DNA from: Burkholderia humptydooensis
GTDB lineage: Bacteria; Pseudomonadota; Gammaproteobacteria; Burkholderiales; Burkholderiaceae
Direction: 5' to 3'
Assembly (NCBI RefSeq): GCF_001513745.1
Contig: NZ_CP013380.1
Span: forward strand, 2,542,001 to 2,606,000
Length of the DNA stretch: 64,000 bases
Shown here one piece after another: positions 1 to 8,997 of this stretch (position 1 is the first letter of the stretch; each line of letters starts with the position of its first letter). The notes under the pieces were generated by a model. It made no database searches. It was not told the DNA's origin and saw only the letters and a list, made by a program, of their open reading frames with translations. Both the position numbers and the translations under genes were made by a program.

Positions 1-254
1 GGGCGTGCGCGCTCTTCGATGCGCAAGAGCCGTGCGGCGCGCAGGCGAACATGGCGAAGCTGCTCGCCGCGGACGCATCGTGGGAAGCGGCGAACGCGTG
101 CCTGCAATTTCACGGCGGCTTCGGCTTCGCGTGCGAATACGACGTCGAGCGCAAGTTCCGCGAGACGCGCCTGTACCAGGTCGCGCCGATCTCGACGAAC
201 CTGATCCTGTCGTACGTGGCCGAGCACATCCTCGGCCTGCCGCGCTCGTTCTGA
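1..254 (+). CDS. Acyl-CoA dehydrogenase, C-terminal end (cut by window edge)
   Basis: The reading frame is open from the first complete codon at base 3 and ends at 254. The roughly 83 residues visible match the C-terminal helical domain of acyl-CoA dehydrogenases: a QANMAKLLAADASWEAANA stretch followed by the FHGGFGFA turn and an R-x-Y-QVAPISTN-like segment that contacts the FAD of the partner subunit. These enzymes oxidise acyl-CoA to enoyl-CoA and pass electrons to ETF. It is followed after 12 bases by a CoA-transferase gene on the same strand, so both are probably one operon for degrading an organic acid as its CoA ester. Substrate cannot be told from this fragment. Confidence 0.85.
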   Translation, partial: ACALFDAQEPCGAQANMAKLLAADASWEAANACLQFHGGFGFACEYDVERKFRETRLYQVAPISTNLILSYVAEHILGLPRSF

Positions 255-266
255 CGAAGGACCGCC

Positions 267-1445
267 ATGCGCCCGCTCACCGGCATCACTGTCGTCGCGT
301 TCGAGCACGCGATCGCCGCGCCTTTCTGCACGCGCCAGCTCGCCGATCTCGGCGCGCGCGTGATCAAGATCGAACGCCCCGGCGTGGGCGATTTCGCGCG
401 GCAGTATGACGAACGCGTCTGCGGCCTCGCGTCGCATTTCGTGTGGGCGAACCGCTCGAAGGAAAGCATGACGCTCGACGTCAAGCGGCCGGAGGCGGTC
501 GGCATCGTCCACGGCTTGCTCGCGAACGCGGACGTGCTCGTGCAGAACCTCGCGCCGGGCGCGATGCAGCGACTGGGCTTTGGCTACGACGCGCTGCGCG
601 AACGCTATCCCGCGCTGATCGTTTGTGACATCTCCGGATACGGACTCGACGGCCCGTATCGCGACAAGAAGGCATACGACCTCTTGATCCAGAGCGAATC
701 GGGCTTCCTGAGCATCACCGGCTCGAACGACGCGCCCGCGAAAGCCGGCTGCTCGATCGCGGACATCGCGGCCGGCATGTATGCGTACTCGAACATCCTC
801 GCCGCGCTGTTCGAGCGTGAACGCACGGGACGCGGACGACACATCGATCTGTCGATGCTCGAGAGCATGATCGAATGGATGGGCTATCCGCTCTACTACG
901 CGATCGACGGCCAGACGCCGCCGCCGCGCACCGGCGCGTCGCACGCGACGATCTATCCGTACGGCCCGTTTCCGGCGGGCGACGGCAAGACTGTGATGCT
1001 CGGCCTGCAGAACGAACGCGAGTGGCAGCGCTTTTGCGACACCGTCGTGCGGCTGCCCGAGCTCGCCGCCGACGATCGCTTCCGCACGAACAGCCTGCGC
1101 TCGAGCCATCGCGATGCGCTCGCGCACATCATCCGCACGGCGTTTTCGACGCTGAGCGCCGACGAAGTGATCGCGCGCCTCGACGAAGCCGGCATCGCGA
1201 ATGCGCGGGTCAACGACATGCATCACGTGTGGCAACACGGCCAGTTGAAGGCCCGGCATCGCTGGACGCACGTCGATACGCCGGCGGGCCCCGTGCCCGC
1301 GCTCTACCCGCCCGGCGTCGCCGCGCGGGACGAACCCGCGATGGCGCCCGTGCCGGCGCTCGGCCAGCACACGGACGCGATCCTGCGCGAGCTCGGCTAC
1401 GACGATGCCCGCATCGCACGCTTGCGCGACGAAGGCGCCGTCTAG
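267..1445 (+). CDS. CaiB/BaiF family (type III) CoA-transferase
   Basis: A 392-residue protein, the usual family length. The N-terminus (PLTGITVVAFEHAIAAPFCT) and the LGARVIKIERPGVGD segment are the typical CoA-binding fold of family III transferases, and the VCDISGYG stretch follows in the normal place. The conserved catalytic Asp of the family probably lies in the SGFLSITGS to CSIADIAAGMYA region. The enzyme moves CoA between carboxylic acids, activating a substrate for the dehydrogenase encoded just upstream. A GAAGGA ribosome site lies close before the ATG. The specific acid is not deducible; the lyase at 2826-3665 suggests a dicarboxylate or hydroxy-dicarboxylate. Confidence 0.9.
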   Translation: MRPLTGITVVAFEHAIAAPFCTRQLADLGARVIKIERPGVGDFARQYDERVCGLASHFVWANRSKESMTLDVKRPEAVGIVHGLLANADVLVQNLAPGAMQRLGFGYDALRERYPALIVCDISGYGLDGPYRDKKAYDLLIQSESGFLSITGSNDAPAKAGCSIADIAAGMYAYSNILAALFERERTGRGRHIDLSMLESMIEWMGYPLYYAIDGQTPPPRTGASHATIYPYGPFPAGDGKTVMLGLQNEREWQRFCDTVVRLPELAADDRFRTNSLRSSHRDALAHIIRTAFSTLSADEVIARLDEAGIANARVNDMHHVWQHGQLKARHRWTHVDTPAGPVPALYPPGVAARDEPAMAPVPALGQHTDAILRELGYDDARIARLRDEGAV

Positions 1446-1516
1446 CGGCGCGAGACATGACCGGACCTTCCCCTCGAAGCAAGGCCGGCACGCATCGTTC
1501 ATATCAGGAGACACGC

Positions 1517-2499
1517 ATGACCCCGATCGTCAACGCGGCCGGTCGACTCGACCGCCTGCCCGTTTCACGTTTCCACTGGAAGATCCTCGGACTCATTGCG
1601 GCCGGCGCGTTCCTCGATGCATTCGACCTCTATCTCGCGAACGGCGCCGTCGCCGCGATGGTGAAGACGGGCTTCGCCGATCTGCGCAGCGGCGCGACGT
1701 TCGTGTCGGCGACCTTCGTCGGCATGATGATCGGCGCGGCGCTCGCGGGCTACGTCGGCGACAGGCTCGGCCGTCGCTATTCGTATCAGCTCAATCTCGC
1801 GGTGTTCGGACTCGCGTCGCTCGCCGCGTGCTTCGCGCCCGACTCGCGGGGCTCGGCGCGCTCTTCAAGGCCGACATGCGCGGCCGCACGATCGTCGCCG
1901 CGATGACCGCGATCGCCGTCAACATCGGCCTGTACGGGTTCATCGCGTGGCTGCCGACGTTCTTCGTGTCGGAGGGGCTGTCGGTCGTGAAATCGCTCGG
2001 CTTCGTGCTGCTGATGTCGATCGGCTCGCCCGTCGGCGGCGCGTGCGGCTATCTGATCGCCGACAGGATCGGCCGCGCGAAGGGCATCGCATACGCGGCC
2101 GTCGTCAGCATCGTGCTCGGCTGGATCTATGTTTCGCTGCGCGACGCCGCGGCGATCATCGTCGTCGGCTTCTGCCTCGTGACGAGCATCTATACGATCA
2201 CGACACTCGGCCTGTTCGGCTTCATTCCCGAGCTGTTTCCGACCGAAGTGCGGTTGCGCGGCACGGGCTTCGCGGGCATGACGGGACGCGCGGCGTCGAT
2301 CGCGACGCCGTATCTCGCGCTCGCGCTCTATCGGCATGTCGGCGTGGGCGGCGTGATCGCGATGGTCAGCGCGGTCTTCGCCGCGCTGTGCATCGGCATC
2401 GGGATACTGCGAATCGAGACGAGCCGGCATGCGCTCGAGGACATCTCGCCGACGGCCGGGGACGGCGATCGGGATGCCGTGCGAACGGCCGCGCCTTGA
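1517..2499 (+). pseudogene. MFS transporter with internal deletion and frameshift
   Basis: The first part (1517 to about 1840) reads as the N-terminus of a major facilitator carrier: a TM1 segment with AFDLYLANGAV, then the MFS loop signature GYVGDRLGRRYSY. Near 1840 the frame becomes SRGSARSS and stops at 1906. The C-terminal half continues in another frame from about 1845 to 2499, with TM segments, the second loop copy (ADRIGRAKG) and PELFPTEVRLRGTGFA. Together about 320 residues are left of an expected 430-450, so TM4-6 and the central loop are missing as well as the frame being shifted. An AGGAG site precedes the start. It probably served uptake of the substrate handled by the neighbouring enzymes. 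A sequencing error could shift the frame but cannot explain the missing middle. Confidence 0.8.
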
Positions 2500-2825
2500 C
2501 GCGCGGCGCGGTCGTGAGCGCAAGACACGTGGCGGCATTTCATATGCGCGGCAGCTTGTCGGGCATCTGCGCGCCGAAGCTGTCCGCGCCGGCAAGGCGC
2601 ACGGACGATACCCCGGCGCAAGCGATTCGTTTTCTCGACGCGATGATCGTCGTCAGGCCAACGCGATAACGCGGGCGACGATATTCTCTGGCATCGCCTT
2701 CGTTGATCTGTCTTGTTCGCGTCGATTATCGGCGTGTTCGAATCTTGCGGGAACGCGAACGACACCCGCCCCGAACCGCGCGATGGTTGTGTTCGTTGCG
2801 CCGCATCCGCGCAGCGTGCCCGCCG
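2500..2825. other. Intergenic stretch without a supported gene
   Basis: About 330 bases between the decayed MFS gene and the convergently placed lyase gene. Open frames exist on both strands but show no recognisable protein and no ribosome site. It may be scar sequence from the same erosion that damaged the MFS gene. Confidence 0.5.
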
Positions 2826-3665
2826 TCACGCCTGCGCCCCGCCGCGGCGGCGCGCGGCCCGCGCGAGCAGCCGCTGCGCACGCAGCACGACCGGGCGATC
2901 GACCATCTTCCCGTCGACCGCGATCGCCCCCGCTTCGGCACGCGACGCCGCGTCGACGACGCGCGCCGCCCAATCGAGTTCGCGCTCGCTTGGACCGTAG
3001 CACGCATGCACGATTCCGACCTGCGCCGGATGAATGCAAAGCTTCGCGCCGAAGCCGTGCCGCTTGCCGTTCAGCGCATCGGCCGTCAACCGATCGGCGT
3101 CGTGAACATCGGGCGTCACGCCGTCGACGGGCGCATCGAGCCCGGCAACGCGCGAAACGAGCGCCAGTTGCGCGCGATGCGGATTCAGCGGATCGCGATC
3201 GTCGTCCATCCCCATTTCGGCGATGAAATCGAGCGTGCCGAACATCAACCGCTGCACGCACGGCGCTTTCGCGATATCCAGCGCCGCCCACATGCCGCGC
3301 GCGGTCTCGACGAGCGGATAGACCGGCAGTTCGCGCCGCGCGTGCGCGACCACGGCCGCGACATCGTCCGGGCCTTCGGCTTTGGGGATCACGATGCCCG
3401 CGACGCCGTCGAGCGCGGCGAGCTTCGCATCGCGCTCGAACCACGGTGTATCGCGGCCGTTGATCCGCACGAGCACCGGCCGGCTGCGGGACACCCATGC
3501 GGCGACGGTTTCGCGCGCGGCGTCCTTCGCCGCCGGCTCGACCGCGTCCTCGAGATCGACGATCACCGCGTCGGCGCCGCTCGACAGCGCGCGCTCGAAC
3601 CGCTCGGGCCGGCTGCCCGGAACGAACAGATAGGACTGCGGGGAAATCGCGGTGTCGATCGGCAT
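2826..3665 (-). CDS. HpcH/HpaI aldolase / citrate lyase beta (CitE-like) family protein
   Basis: A 279-residue CitE-type TIM-barrel lyase. The start at 3665 is chosen because AGGAG lies seven bases before it; an upstream ATG at 3722 has no such site. Hallmarks are YLFVPGSRPERFERAL at the N-terminus, the ADAVIVDLEDAV strand with metal-binding acids, VRINGRDTPWF, IVIPKAEG, and the CIHPAQV loop near the C-terminus that is diagnostic of the CitE/malyl-CoA lyase group. Such enzymes cleave or form C-C bonds in citryl-, malyl- or citramalyl-CoA. With the CoA-transferase and acyl-CoA dehydrogenase nearby, a beta-hydroxyacyl-CoA lyase role in acid degradation is likely. Strand is opposite to those genes, so it is a separate unit. 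Confidence 0.88.
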   Translation of the reverse strand: MPIDTAISPQSYLFVPGSRPERFERALSSGADAVIVDLEDAVEPAAKDAARETVAAWVSRSRPVLVRINGRDTPWFERDAKLAALDGVAGIVIPKAEGPDDVAAVVAHARRELPVYPLVETARGMWAALDIAKAPCVQRLMFGTLDFIAEMGMDDDRDPLNPHRAQLALVSRVAGLDAPVDGVTPDVHDADRLTADALNGKRHGFGAKLCIHPAQVGIVHACYGPSERELDWAARVVDAASRAEAGAIAVDGKMVDRPVVLRAQRLLARAARRRGGAQA

Positions 3666-3726
3666 GTGGGTCTCCTGCTTGGGGTGTCGACAATATCGGC
3701 GAAATCCGGCCGGCTCATGCAATGAG

Positions 3727-4007
3727 TCAGCCGAGTTCGTTCACGAGTTCCGGCGCGAGCGTGAACCGATCGCCGACGAGGCCGGAATCGGCCACGCCGA
3801 AGATCGGCGCGTCCGGATTCTTTTGATCGCGACAATCGCCTTCGAGTTCTTCATCCCCGTCAGATGCTGGATCGCGAGCGCCGTGCGAAGCGTTTCCCGA
3901 GCCTGCACGACGCCCATCGACACCGCGATCACCTCAGTCGCCGCGCCCGCTTCCTGCGGGCGCACCGCTTCTTCAACGGCGACTTCATCGGAATGCGCGT
4001 CGCACAA
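3727..4007 (-). pseudogene. etfB-etfA deletion chimera (electron transfer flavoprotein remnant)
   Basis: From about 4007 leftwards the frame reads [35 protein letters not shown], a segment of EtfB. It then jumps without a stop into [16 protein letters not shown], a C-terminal segment of EtfA, and after a one-base shift continues as [24 protein letters not shown] to a stop at 3727. So the middle of etfB, its end and most of etfA are gone. ETF accepts electrons from acyl-CoA dehydrogenases, so this fits the fragmentary catabolic cluster to its left. The normal EtfB N-terminus is also missing. It is non-functional as it stands; the cell must use another ETF copy. Confidence 0.8.
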
Positions 4008-4238
4008 TCACGTCGCTCATTACACGCGGATACGGCGCGCACGGCAACTATCGATTGACTCTGCCTGTCATAGCCCACGCCTATCACCTCACGGCATGCG
4101 CCGGACGCGCAAGAATTCAGCCCGCGGCCGGAAGACCGGCTCGATGCGACACGCTCAATGGATGGCGGGCCTGCGAAACGTCCGCGCTCGTTCGTTCAAA
4201 ACACCGAGGCTCATCGGCTCACGACAATGCGATTCGCG

Positions 4239-5597
4239 TCAACCGACGAAACCCGTCACGAGCAACAGATTCGTTCCGCCGATCAGGACGAAGAGCGTCC
4301 ATGCGATGATTTTCGCGCCGCGCCCGATCGCGTAATCGCGCATGACCGATCGGTCGCCGACCGAACGGATCAGCGGCCACATCGCGAACGGCAATTGCAG
4401 GCTCAACAGCACCTGGCTCCAGACGAGCAACTGCCCGACTGCGCCGTCGCCGAGCCACAACACGCCGACGAGCGCGGGCACGAGCGCGAGCCCGCGCGTG
4501 ATCAGCCGACGCTGATAACACGGGATCTTCATGTGCAGGAAGCCGTCCATGATGACCTGGCCGGCGATCGTGCCCGTCAGCGTCGAGCTCTGGCCCGACG
4601 CGAGCAGCGCGATGCCGAACAGCCACGCGGCCGCGCCGCCGACGACCGGCGTGATCAGCGTGTAGGCCTGCTCGATGTCGACGACGCCCGTCCGGCCGGT
4701 CGCATGGAATGCCGCGCCGGCGAGCACGAGGATCGCCGCGTTGACGAGCATCGCAACGACGAGCGAGATCCACGTGTCGATGCGAACCATCGCGAGCGTT
4801 TCCTCGATTGCGTCTTTCGTGCCGCCGACGACGCGCCGCGTCTGCACGACCGACGAGTGCAGATACAGGTTGTGCGGCATGATGGTCGCGCCGACGATGC
4901 CGAGCGCGAGCACGATCGCATCCTTGCGATCGTGACCCGGCACGCCGGGCGCGAGGCCATGCAGCACGGCGCGCCAATCGGGCGGCGCCATCGCGACCTG
5001 CGCGACGAAGCAGAACACGATCGTGCCGATCAGCCCGAGCACGATCGCCTCGACCTGCCGGAATCCCTTGCCTTGCAGGCCGAGGACGATCATCGTGTCG
5101 AGCGCGGTGAAAACGATGCCCCACGCGAGCGGCACGCCGAGCAGCAGCTTGAACGCGAGCGCGCAGCCGAGCACCTCGGCGATGTCGCACGCAATGATCG
5201 ACACTTCGGCCGTGATCCACTGAACGACCCGGCCGAATGGCCCGTAGCGCTCGTAGCTCGCCTGCGCGAGATCGCGGCCGGCGGCGAGCCCGAGCCGCGC
5301 GGCGAGCATCTGCAGGAAGATCGCCGCGAGGCTCGAGAACGCGACGACCCACAGCAGCGCGTAGCCGAACTGCGAGCCGGCCTGAATGTCGGTCGCCCAG
5401 TTGCCGGGGTCCATGTAACCGATCGCGACGAGCAGGCCCGGGCCGGCGAAGCGGCGCAGTCTGGTGAAACGGGAGACGTTGGCGTCGATCGTGATGCTGC
5501 CTTTGACTTCTGCCGGGCAAAACGGCGCTGTGGGGACGGTGGGAAGCGGCATGGGAGATGCTTGGGGGCCTGTGTGCGTGGCGGTCATTTTACGCAT
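4239..5597 (-). CDS. mntH: Nramp-family divalent metal transporter MntH
   Basis: A 452-residue, multi-spanning inner-membrane protein of the Nramp/MntH family, which imports Mn2+ (and other divalent metals) with protons. The TM1 metal-site motif DPGNWATD appears at about residue 62, and the TM6 motif MPHNLYLHSSVVQTR, with the second metal-binding helix break, is intact. The length agrees with bacterial MntH. Two ATGs (5597 and 5588) are possible; neither has a strong ribosome site. It is not visibly in an operon: a decayed etf remnant follows and pseudogene debris precedes it. Confidence 0.92.
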   Translation of the reverse strand: MRKMTATHTGPQASPMPLPTVPTAPFCPAEVKGSITIDANVSRFTRLRRFAGPGLLVAIGYMDPGNWATDIQAGSQFGYALLWVVAFSSLAAIFLQMLAARLGLAAGRDLAQASYERYGPFGRVVQWITAEVSIIACDIAEVLGCALAFKLLLGVPLAWGIVFTALDTMIVLGLQGKGFRQVEAIVLGLIGTIVFCFVAQVAMAPPDWRAVLHGLAPGVPGHDRKDAIVLALGIVGATIMPHNLYLHSSVVQTRRVVGGTKDAIEETLAMVRIDTWISLVVAMLVNAAILVLAGAAFHATGRTGVVDIEQAYTLITPVVGGAAAWLFGIALLASGQSSTLTGTIAGQVIMDGFLHMKIPCYQRRLITRGLALVPALVGVLWLGDGAVGQLLVWSQVLLSLQLPFAMWPLIRSVGDRSVMRDYAIGRGAKIIAWTLFVLIGGTNLLLVTGFVG

Positions 5598-5676
5598 TCA
5601 CGGCGGCGGCGCTTCCGGGCCGTTTGAGGCGCGGCGAACGGGGTTGGCTTCGGTGTTGCGCGAGTGGAATTCGAAG

Positions 5677-5900
5677 CTAGTCGTTTATCGGCTGGCGCAA
5701 ATGCCCGTTGAACGCGCGCGCTCGAATGAGTTCATGCACGGTGCGGCGTCCGCAAGGCTTGGCCTGCTTGCTCATTTCGTCCATCTGCGTGTAAAACTCG
5801 GCCAACTTCTTCAGTTTCTCGGATGCCTCTTGGAACCGGGTCGTGCCCGGTCGTTGGGATTGGGTCCCGGTTTTGACCCGATCCCACTGCGCGAATGGAG
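5677..5900 (-). pseudogene. Coding-looking remnant, unrecognised protein C-terminus
   Basis: Reading the minus strand from about 5900 to a stop at 5677 gives a continuous, protein-like tail including FAQWDRVKTGTQ, EKLKKLAEFYTQMDEM and KPCGRRTVHELIRARAF. The amphipathic helix composition is not what a shadow frame would give. No start codon with a ribosome site is seen; the frame runs into the antisense of the FUSC fragment that begins near 5900. I do not recognise the family. It is most likely the truncated 3' end of a gene cut at the same breakpoint as the FUSC fragment. Confidence 0.4.
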
Positions 5901-5909
5901 GACGAATCG

Positions 5910-6303
5910 ATGCTCGACCAGCTTGGCCTGATTCCGCTCGGCGAAGCGGGGACGCGCGGGCTGCTCTACGCGTGGCTGATGGTCGCGATTCCGATCGGCA
6001 TCGCGGTGGTCGTTCACCTGCTGATCGCGCCGTCGCCGCGCACGCTCGCGTGCAAGCGGCTCGCCGCGCGGCAGTTATCGGCCGCGGCCGCGGGCGCGGA
6101 TCGCGCCGCGCTCGACGCCGCGCTGCGCGAAGGCAATCACCCGATCGATACGTGGCTCAAGCGGTCGAAGCCCGAAGGCTCGTCGTCGCGCGCCGATTGC
6201 GGGACGCTCGCGCAGGCCGCCGCGTCGAGCACCGCGATACTCGTCGCCGTCGATCTCGCGACTCGCGAGCCCGATGCGCGGCTGCCCGAATCGTACGTTG
6301 CAC
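5910..6303 (+). pseudogene. FUSC (fusaric-acid-resistance type) efflux protein, internal fragment
   Basis: The frame contains a membrane segment (AWLMVAIPIGIAVVVHLLIA) followed by PSPRTLACKRLAARQL and a soluble Ala-rich helix region, a pattern typical of the middle of FUSC/AaeB-like aromatic-acid exporters. Only about 130 of some 650-700 residues remain. The homology stops at about 6303, exactly where the opposite strand becomes an esterase fragment. An ATG at 5895 gives a formal reading frame but the true N-terminus is absent. Non-functional remnant. Confidence 0.6.
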
Positions 6304-6598
6304 TCATCGACAAGCCCATCATCACGATGCGCTCGCATTTCTGTCGCAACGCGTCGAGCGCCTGGTCGGTGCTTTCCACCCAGTCTATCGCCGACGTCCG
6401 GTCCATCGCTTCCGGGCTGATTCCGTGCCCCGCGAGCCGCGGGCCGAGCACCGTGTAGCCGGCGCGGCGATGAAGCTGCTCGCCGACGTACCGGACGCTC
6501 TGCGTCGAGCCGGTATAGCCGTGGGAAATCAGGATGCCGGTGGCGTTGCCGTCGAACAGGAACGGCTCGGCGCCCTCGAGGACGGGAGAGGAATCCAT
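6304..6598 (-). pseudogene. Alpha/beta-hydrolase (carboxylesterase) N-terminal fragment
   Basis: From 6598 leftwards the frame shows an alpha/beta-hydrolase start: EGAEPFLFDG, then ILISHGYTGS (oxyanion-hole HGYTG), GPRLAGHGISPEAMDR and a final ERIVMMGLSM. The last element is the start of the nucleophile elbow G-L-S-M-G-G, and the frame breaks right after it, turning into antisense of the FUSC fragment. Ser, Asp and His catalytic parts downstream of the elbow are missing. The family is that of Est30-like carboxylesterases. This is a truncated gene made by a deletion or inversion joining it to FUSC. Confidence 0.7.
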
Positions 6599-6738
6599 GA
6601 GTATTCTCGTGCGGGTGAAGTGGCTCGGATCGAATTTCGGGGAATCCGCTTCGATGGGGCTTTGGCGGGATACGTTCGCATTCGAACACGAATATTCGAT
6701 ATGATATTAATTGTTGTTCGCTCGTTTCGTTTTCGAAT

Positions 6739-6921
6739 CTATCGTAAACCCTCAGCCCTTACTGTCGGACTCTCGTCGCGTGCGATCCGAATCAAGCGCC
6801 CCGCGCCCTCTTCGCCCGCCGCAGCCAATCCGTAACGCACGATCCATTCAGACGCGCACTTCCAGGCATCCGAAACGAAAAGCGCCACATGGTCGACCCA
6901 CAGCGTTTCATTCATCGCCAT
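6739..6921 (-). CDS. Small hypothetical protein or fragment
   Basis: A short minus-strand frame (about 60 residues) starting MNETLWVDHVALFVSDAW and containing CASEWIVRYGLAAAGEEGAG. It looks more protein-like than neighbouring frames but I do not recognise it, and there is no clear ribosome site. It may be a fragment or a spurious frame in a decayed region. Confidence 0.25.
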   Translation of the reverse strand: MAMNETLWVDHVALFVSDAWKCASEWIVRYGLAAAGEEGAGRLIRIARDESPTVRAEGLR

Positions 6922-6927
6922 TTTCAC

Positions 6928-7423
6928 GAGATCAATTCATTTGACAATCTCTAGAACCAATCGAATTCCAAAAGATTCGATTGAATTGAATGATTGGCGA
7001 ATTCATTTCTCAAAATGAACTCGGCGGCGAATCTATCCGGTGGCCAAGGAGATCGGCGAGGAACGGAGCGACAGGCGGCTCCGGTGGAGCGCGCCCTGAC
7101 ATCGGGCCTCTCGTGCGCGGCAAAAGACCGGCGAAAATATTGATGCAGTCCGATGCGTCGACATCCGTCACGCATTTTCCGATCGGGGCCGCCGCGCATC
7201 CGGCTCAATGGCGTCAAACGCGCCAGGACTTTTTAATAGGTCTCTAAGGTAAACCTTAAATTGACCGACACCGCGCGACATGCTGTATTTCTCAACGCGC
7301 AATTGCCCTCATCGACAAAAATCGAAACGCGGCGGATGAACGACGCCGCCGCATAAAAAGGCAGGACTGGGAAGCAAAACGGCCGTGGGTATCGACAACA
7401 TTCCCCATTCAAGGAGAGCCAGC
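6928..7423. other. AT-richer intergenic region upstream of the esterase gene, with a palindrome
   Basis: No gene is supported here. Base composition is lower in GC than the flanks. It contains a perfect inverted repeat, CAATCGAAT (6958-6966) and ATTCGATTG (6975-6983), with an 8-base spacer, a plausible regulator-binding site. The region should contain the promoter of the secreted esterase gene at 7424. Confidence 0.45.
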
Positions 7424-8902
7424 ATGACCAGGAACGCAAGACGCACATGGCAACGAATCACCGCTCTGATCGCACTATGCGCGGCCGCGCTCGCGGCTCA
7501 TCCCGCGCGCGCCGACGTTACCGCGGGACCGGGCGCATGGAGCAGCCAGCAAACGTGGGGCGCGGATACGGTCAATGGCGGCAATCTGACCGGCTACTTC
7601 TATTGGCCCGCGACCCAGCCGACGACGCCCAACGGTGAGCGCGCGCTCGTGCTCGTTCTGCACGGTTGCCTACAGAGCGCATCGGGCGACGTCATCGACA
7701 ATTCGCAAGGCGCGGGCTTCAACTGGAAAAGCATCGCCGATCGATACGGCGCGATCATCCTGGCGCCCAACGCAACCGGAAACGTCTACAGCAACCATTG
7801 CTGGGACTATGCGAACACGTCGCCGAATCGCACGAGCGGCCACGTCGGCGTACTGCTCGATCTCGTCAGCCGCTTCGTCGGCGACGCGCAATATGCGATC
7901 GATCCGAACCAGGTGTACGTGGCGGGCCTGTCTTCCGGCGGCGGCATGACGATGGTGCTCGGCTGCATCGCGCCGGACGTCTTCGCCGGCATCGGCATCA
8001 ACGCCGGTCCGCCGCCCGGCACGACCACGCTGCAAATCGGCTACGTTCCGGCCGGCTACACGGCGCAAACGGCGGCCAATCAGTGCAAGGCGTGGGCAGG
8101 CTCGAACGCGGGCAAGTTCTCCACCCAGATCGCAGGCGCCGTATGGGGCACGTCGGATTACACCGTGGCCCAGGCGTATGGCCCGCTCGACACCGCCGCC
8201 TTCCGGCTCGTCTACGGCGGCGCGTTTACACAGGAGTCCAAAGTATCCATTTCCGGCGGAGGCACGAACACGCCCTACACGGACAGCAACGGCAAAGTGC
8301 GCACGCACGAGATCGTGGTCTCCGGCATGGCCCACGCGTGGCCCGCCGGCGCGGGCGGCGACAACACCAATTACGTGGACGCGACGCACATCAACTATCC
8401 GGCCTTCGTGATGGACTACTGGGTCAGATACAACCTGCGCGCGAGCACCGGATCGGCGCAGCCCGGCACGCCGCCGGCGGGGCTGACCGTCACGGGCGCG
8501 ACGCAGACGAGCGTGTCGCTGTCCTGGAACCCGGTCGCCAACGCGAGCAGCTACAACGTCTATCGCAACGGCAACAAGGTGGGCTCGTCGACGTCGACGG
8601 CCTACACCGATTCCGGCCTGATCGCCGGCACGACCTACTCCTATACGGTCACCGAGGTCGATCCGAGCGCGGGCGAGAGCGCGCAATCGTCCCCGGTGTC
8701 GGCGACGACGCAATCGAGCTTCGCCTGCACCGAGACGACGGCCACGAATTATGCGCACGTGCAGGCCGGCCGCGCGTACGATTCGTTTGGCATCGCCTAT
8801 GCGGCCGGATCGAACCAGAACATGGGGCTCGACAACGTGTTTTATACGAATACGCTGGCGGAGACGAAGGCCGGCTATTACATCATCGGAGATTGTCCGT
8901 GA
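7424..8902 (+). CDS. Secreted PHB-depolymerase-type esterase with Fn3 domain
   Basis: A 492-residue exported hydrolase. The start at 7424 has AAGGAG eight bases upstream. Residues 1-30 form a Sec signal peptide ending ARA before DVTAGPG. The catalytic domain (about 45-335) belongs to the esterase/PHB depolymerase family: VLVLHGCLQ supplies the oxyanion region, and the lipase box G-L-S-S-G places the nucleophile at about Ser170, with a late GMAHAWP His region. A fibronectin type III domain (about 345-430) follows, then a C-terminal module that may bind polymer. It probably degrades extracellular poly(3-hydroxybutyrate) or another polyester. It stands alone, and nothing in the downstream 95 bases is coding. 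Confidence 0.9.
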   Translation: MTRNARRTWQRITALIALCAAALAAHPARADVTAGPGAWSSQQTWGADTVNGGNLTGYFYWPATQPTTPNGERALVLVLHGCLQSASGDVIDNSQGAGFNWKSIADRYGAIILAPNATGNVYSNHCWDYANTSPNRTSGHVGVLLDLVSRFVGDAQYAIDPNQVYVAGLSSGGGMTMVLGCIAPDVFAGIGINAGPPPGTTTLQIGYVPAGYTAQTAANQCKAWAGSNAGKFSTQIAGAVWGTSDYTVAQAYGPLDTAAFRLVYGGAFTQESKVSISGGGTNTPYTDSNGKVRTHEIVVSGMAHAWPAGAGGDNTNYVDATHINYPAFVMDYWVRYNLRASTGSAQPGTPPAGLTVTGATQTSVSLSWNPVANASSYNVYRNGNKVGSSTSTAYTDSGLIAGTTYSYTVTEVDPSAGESAQSSPVSATTQSSFACTETTATNYAHVQAGRAYDSFGIAYAAGSNQNMGLDNVFYTNTLAETKAGYYIIGDCP

Positions 8903-8997
8903 GTCTGGCGTTCATGCGAGCTCGGCACGCATTGCCCCTACGGGCCACGCCCTCAGCGCCAATGCGTGCCGGCATGAGAAACCCGCCACGGCCGGAT

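Noticed and set aside
4158..5627. 489-residue plus-strand frame across mntH
   Set aside because: Antisense of a well-supported Nramp gene with Arg/Asp-biased composition.
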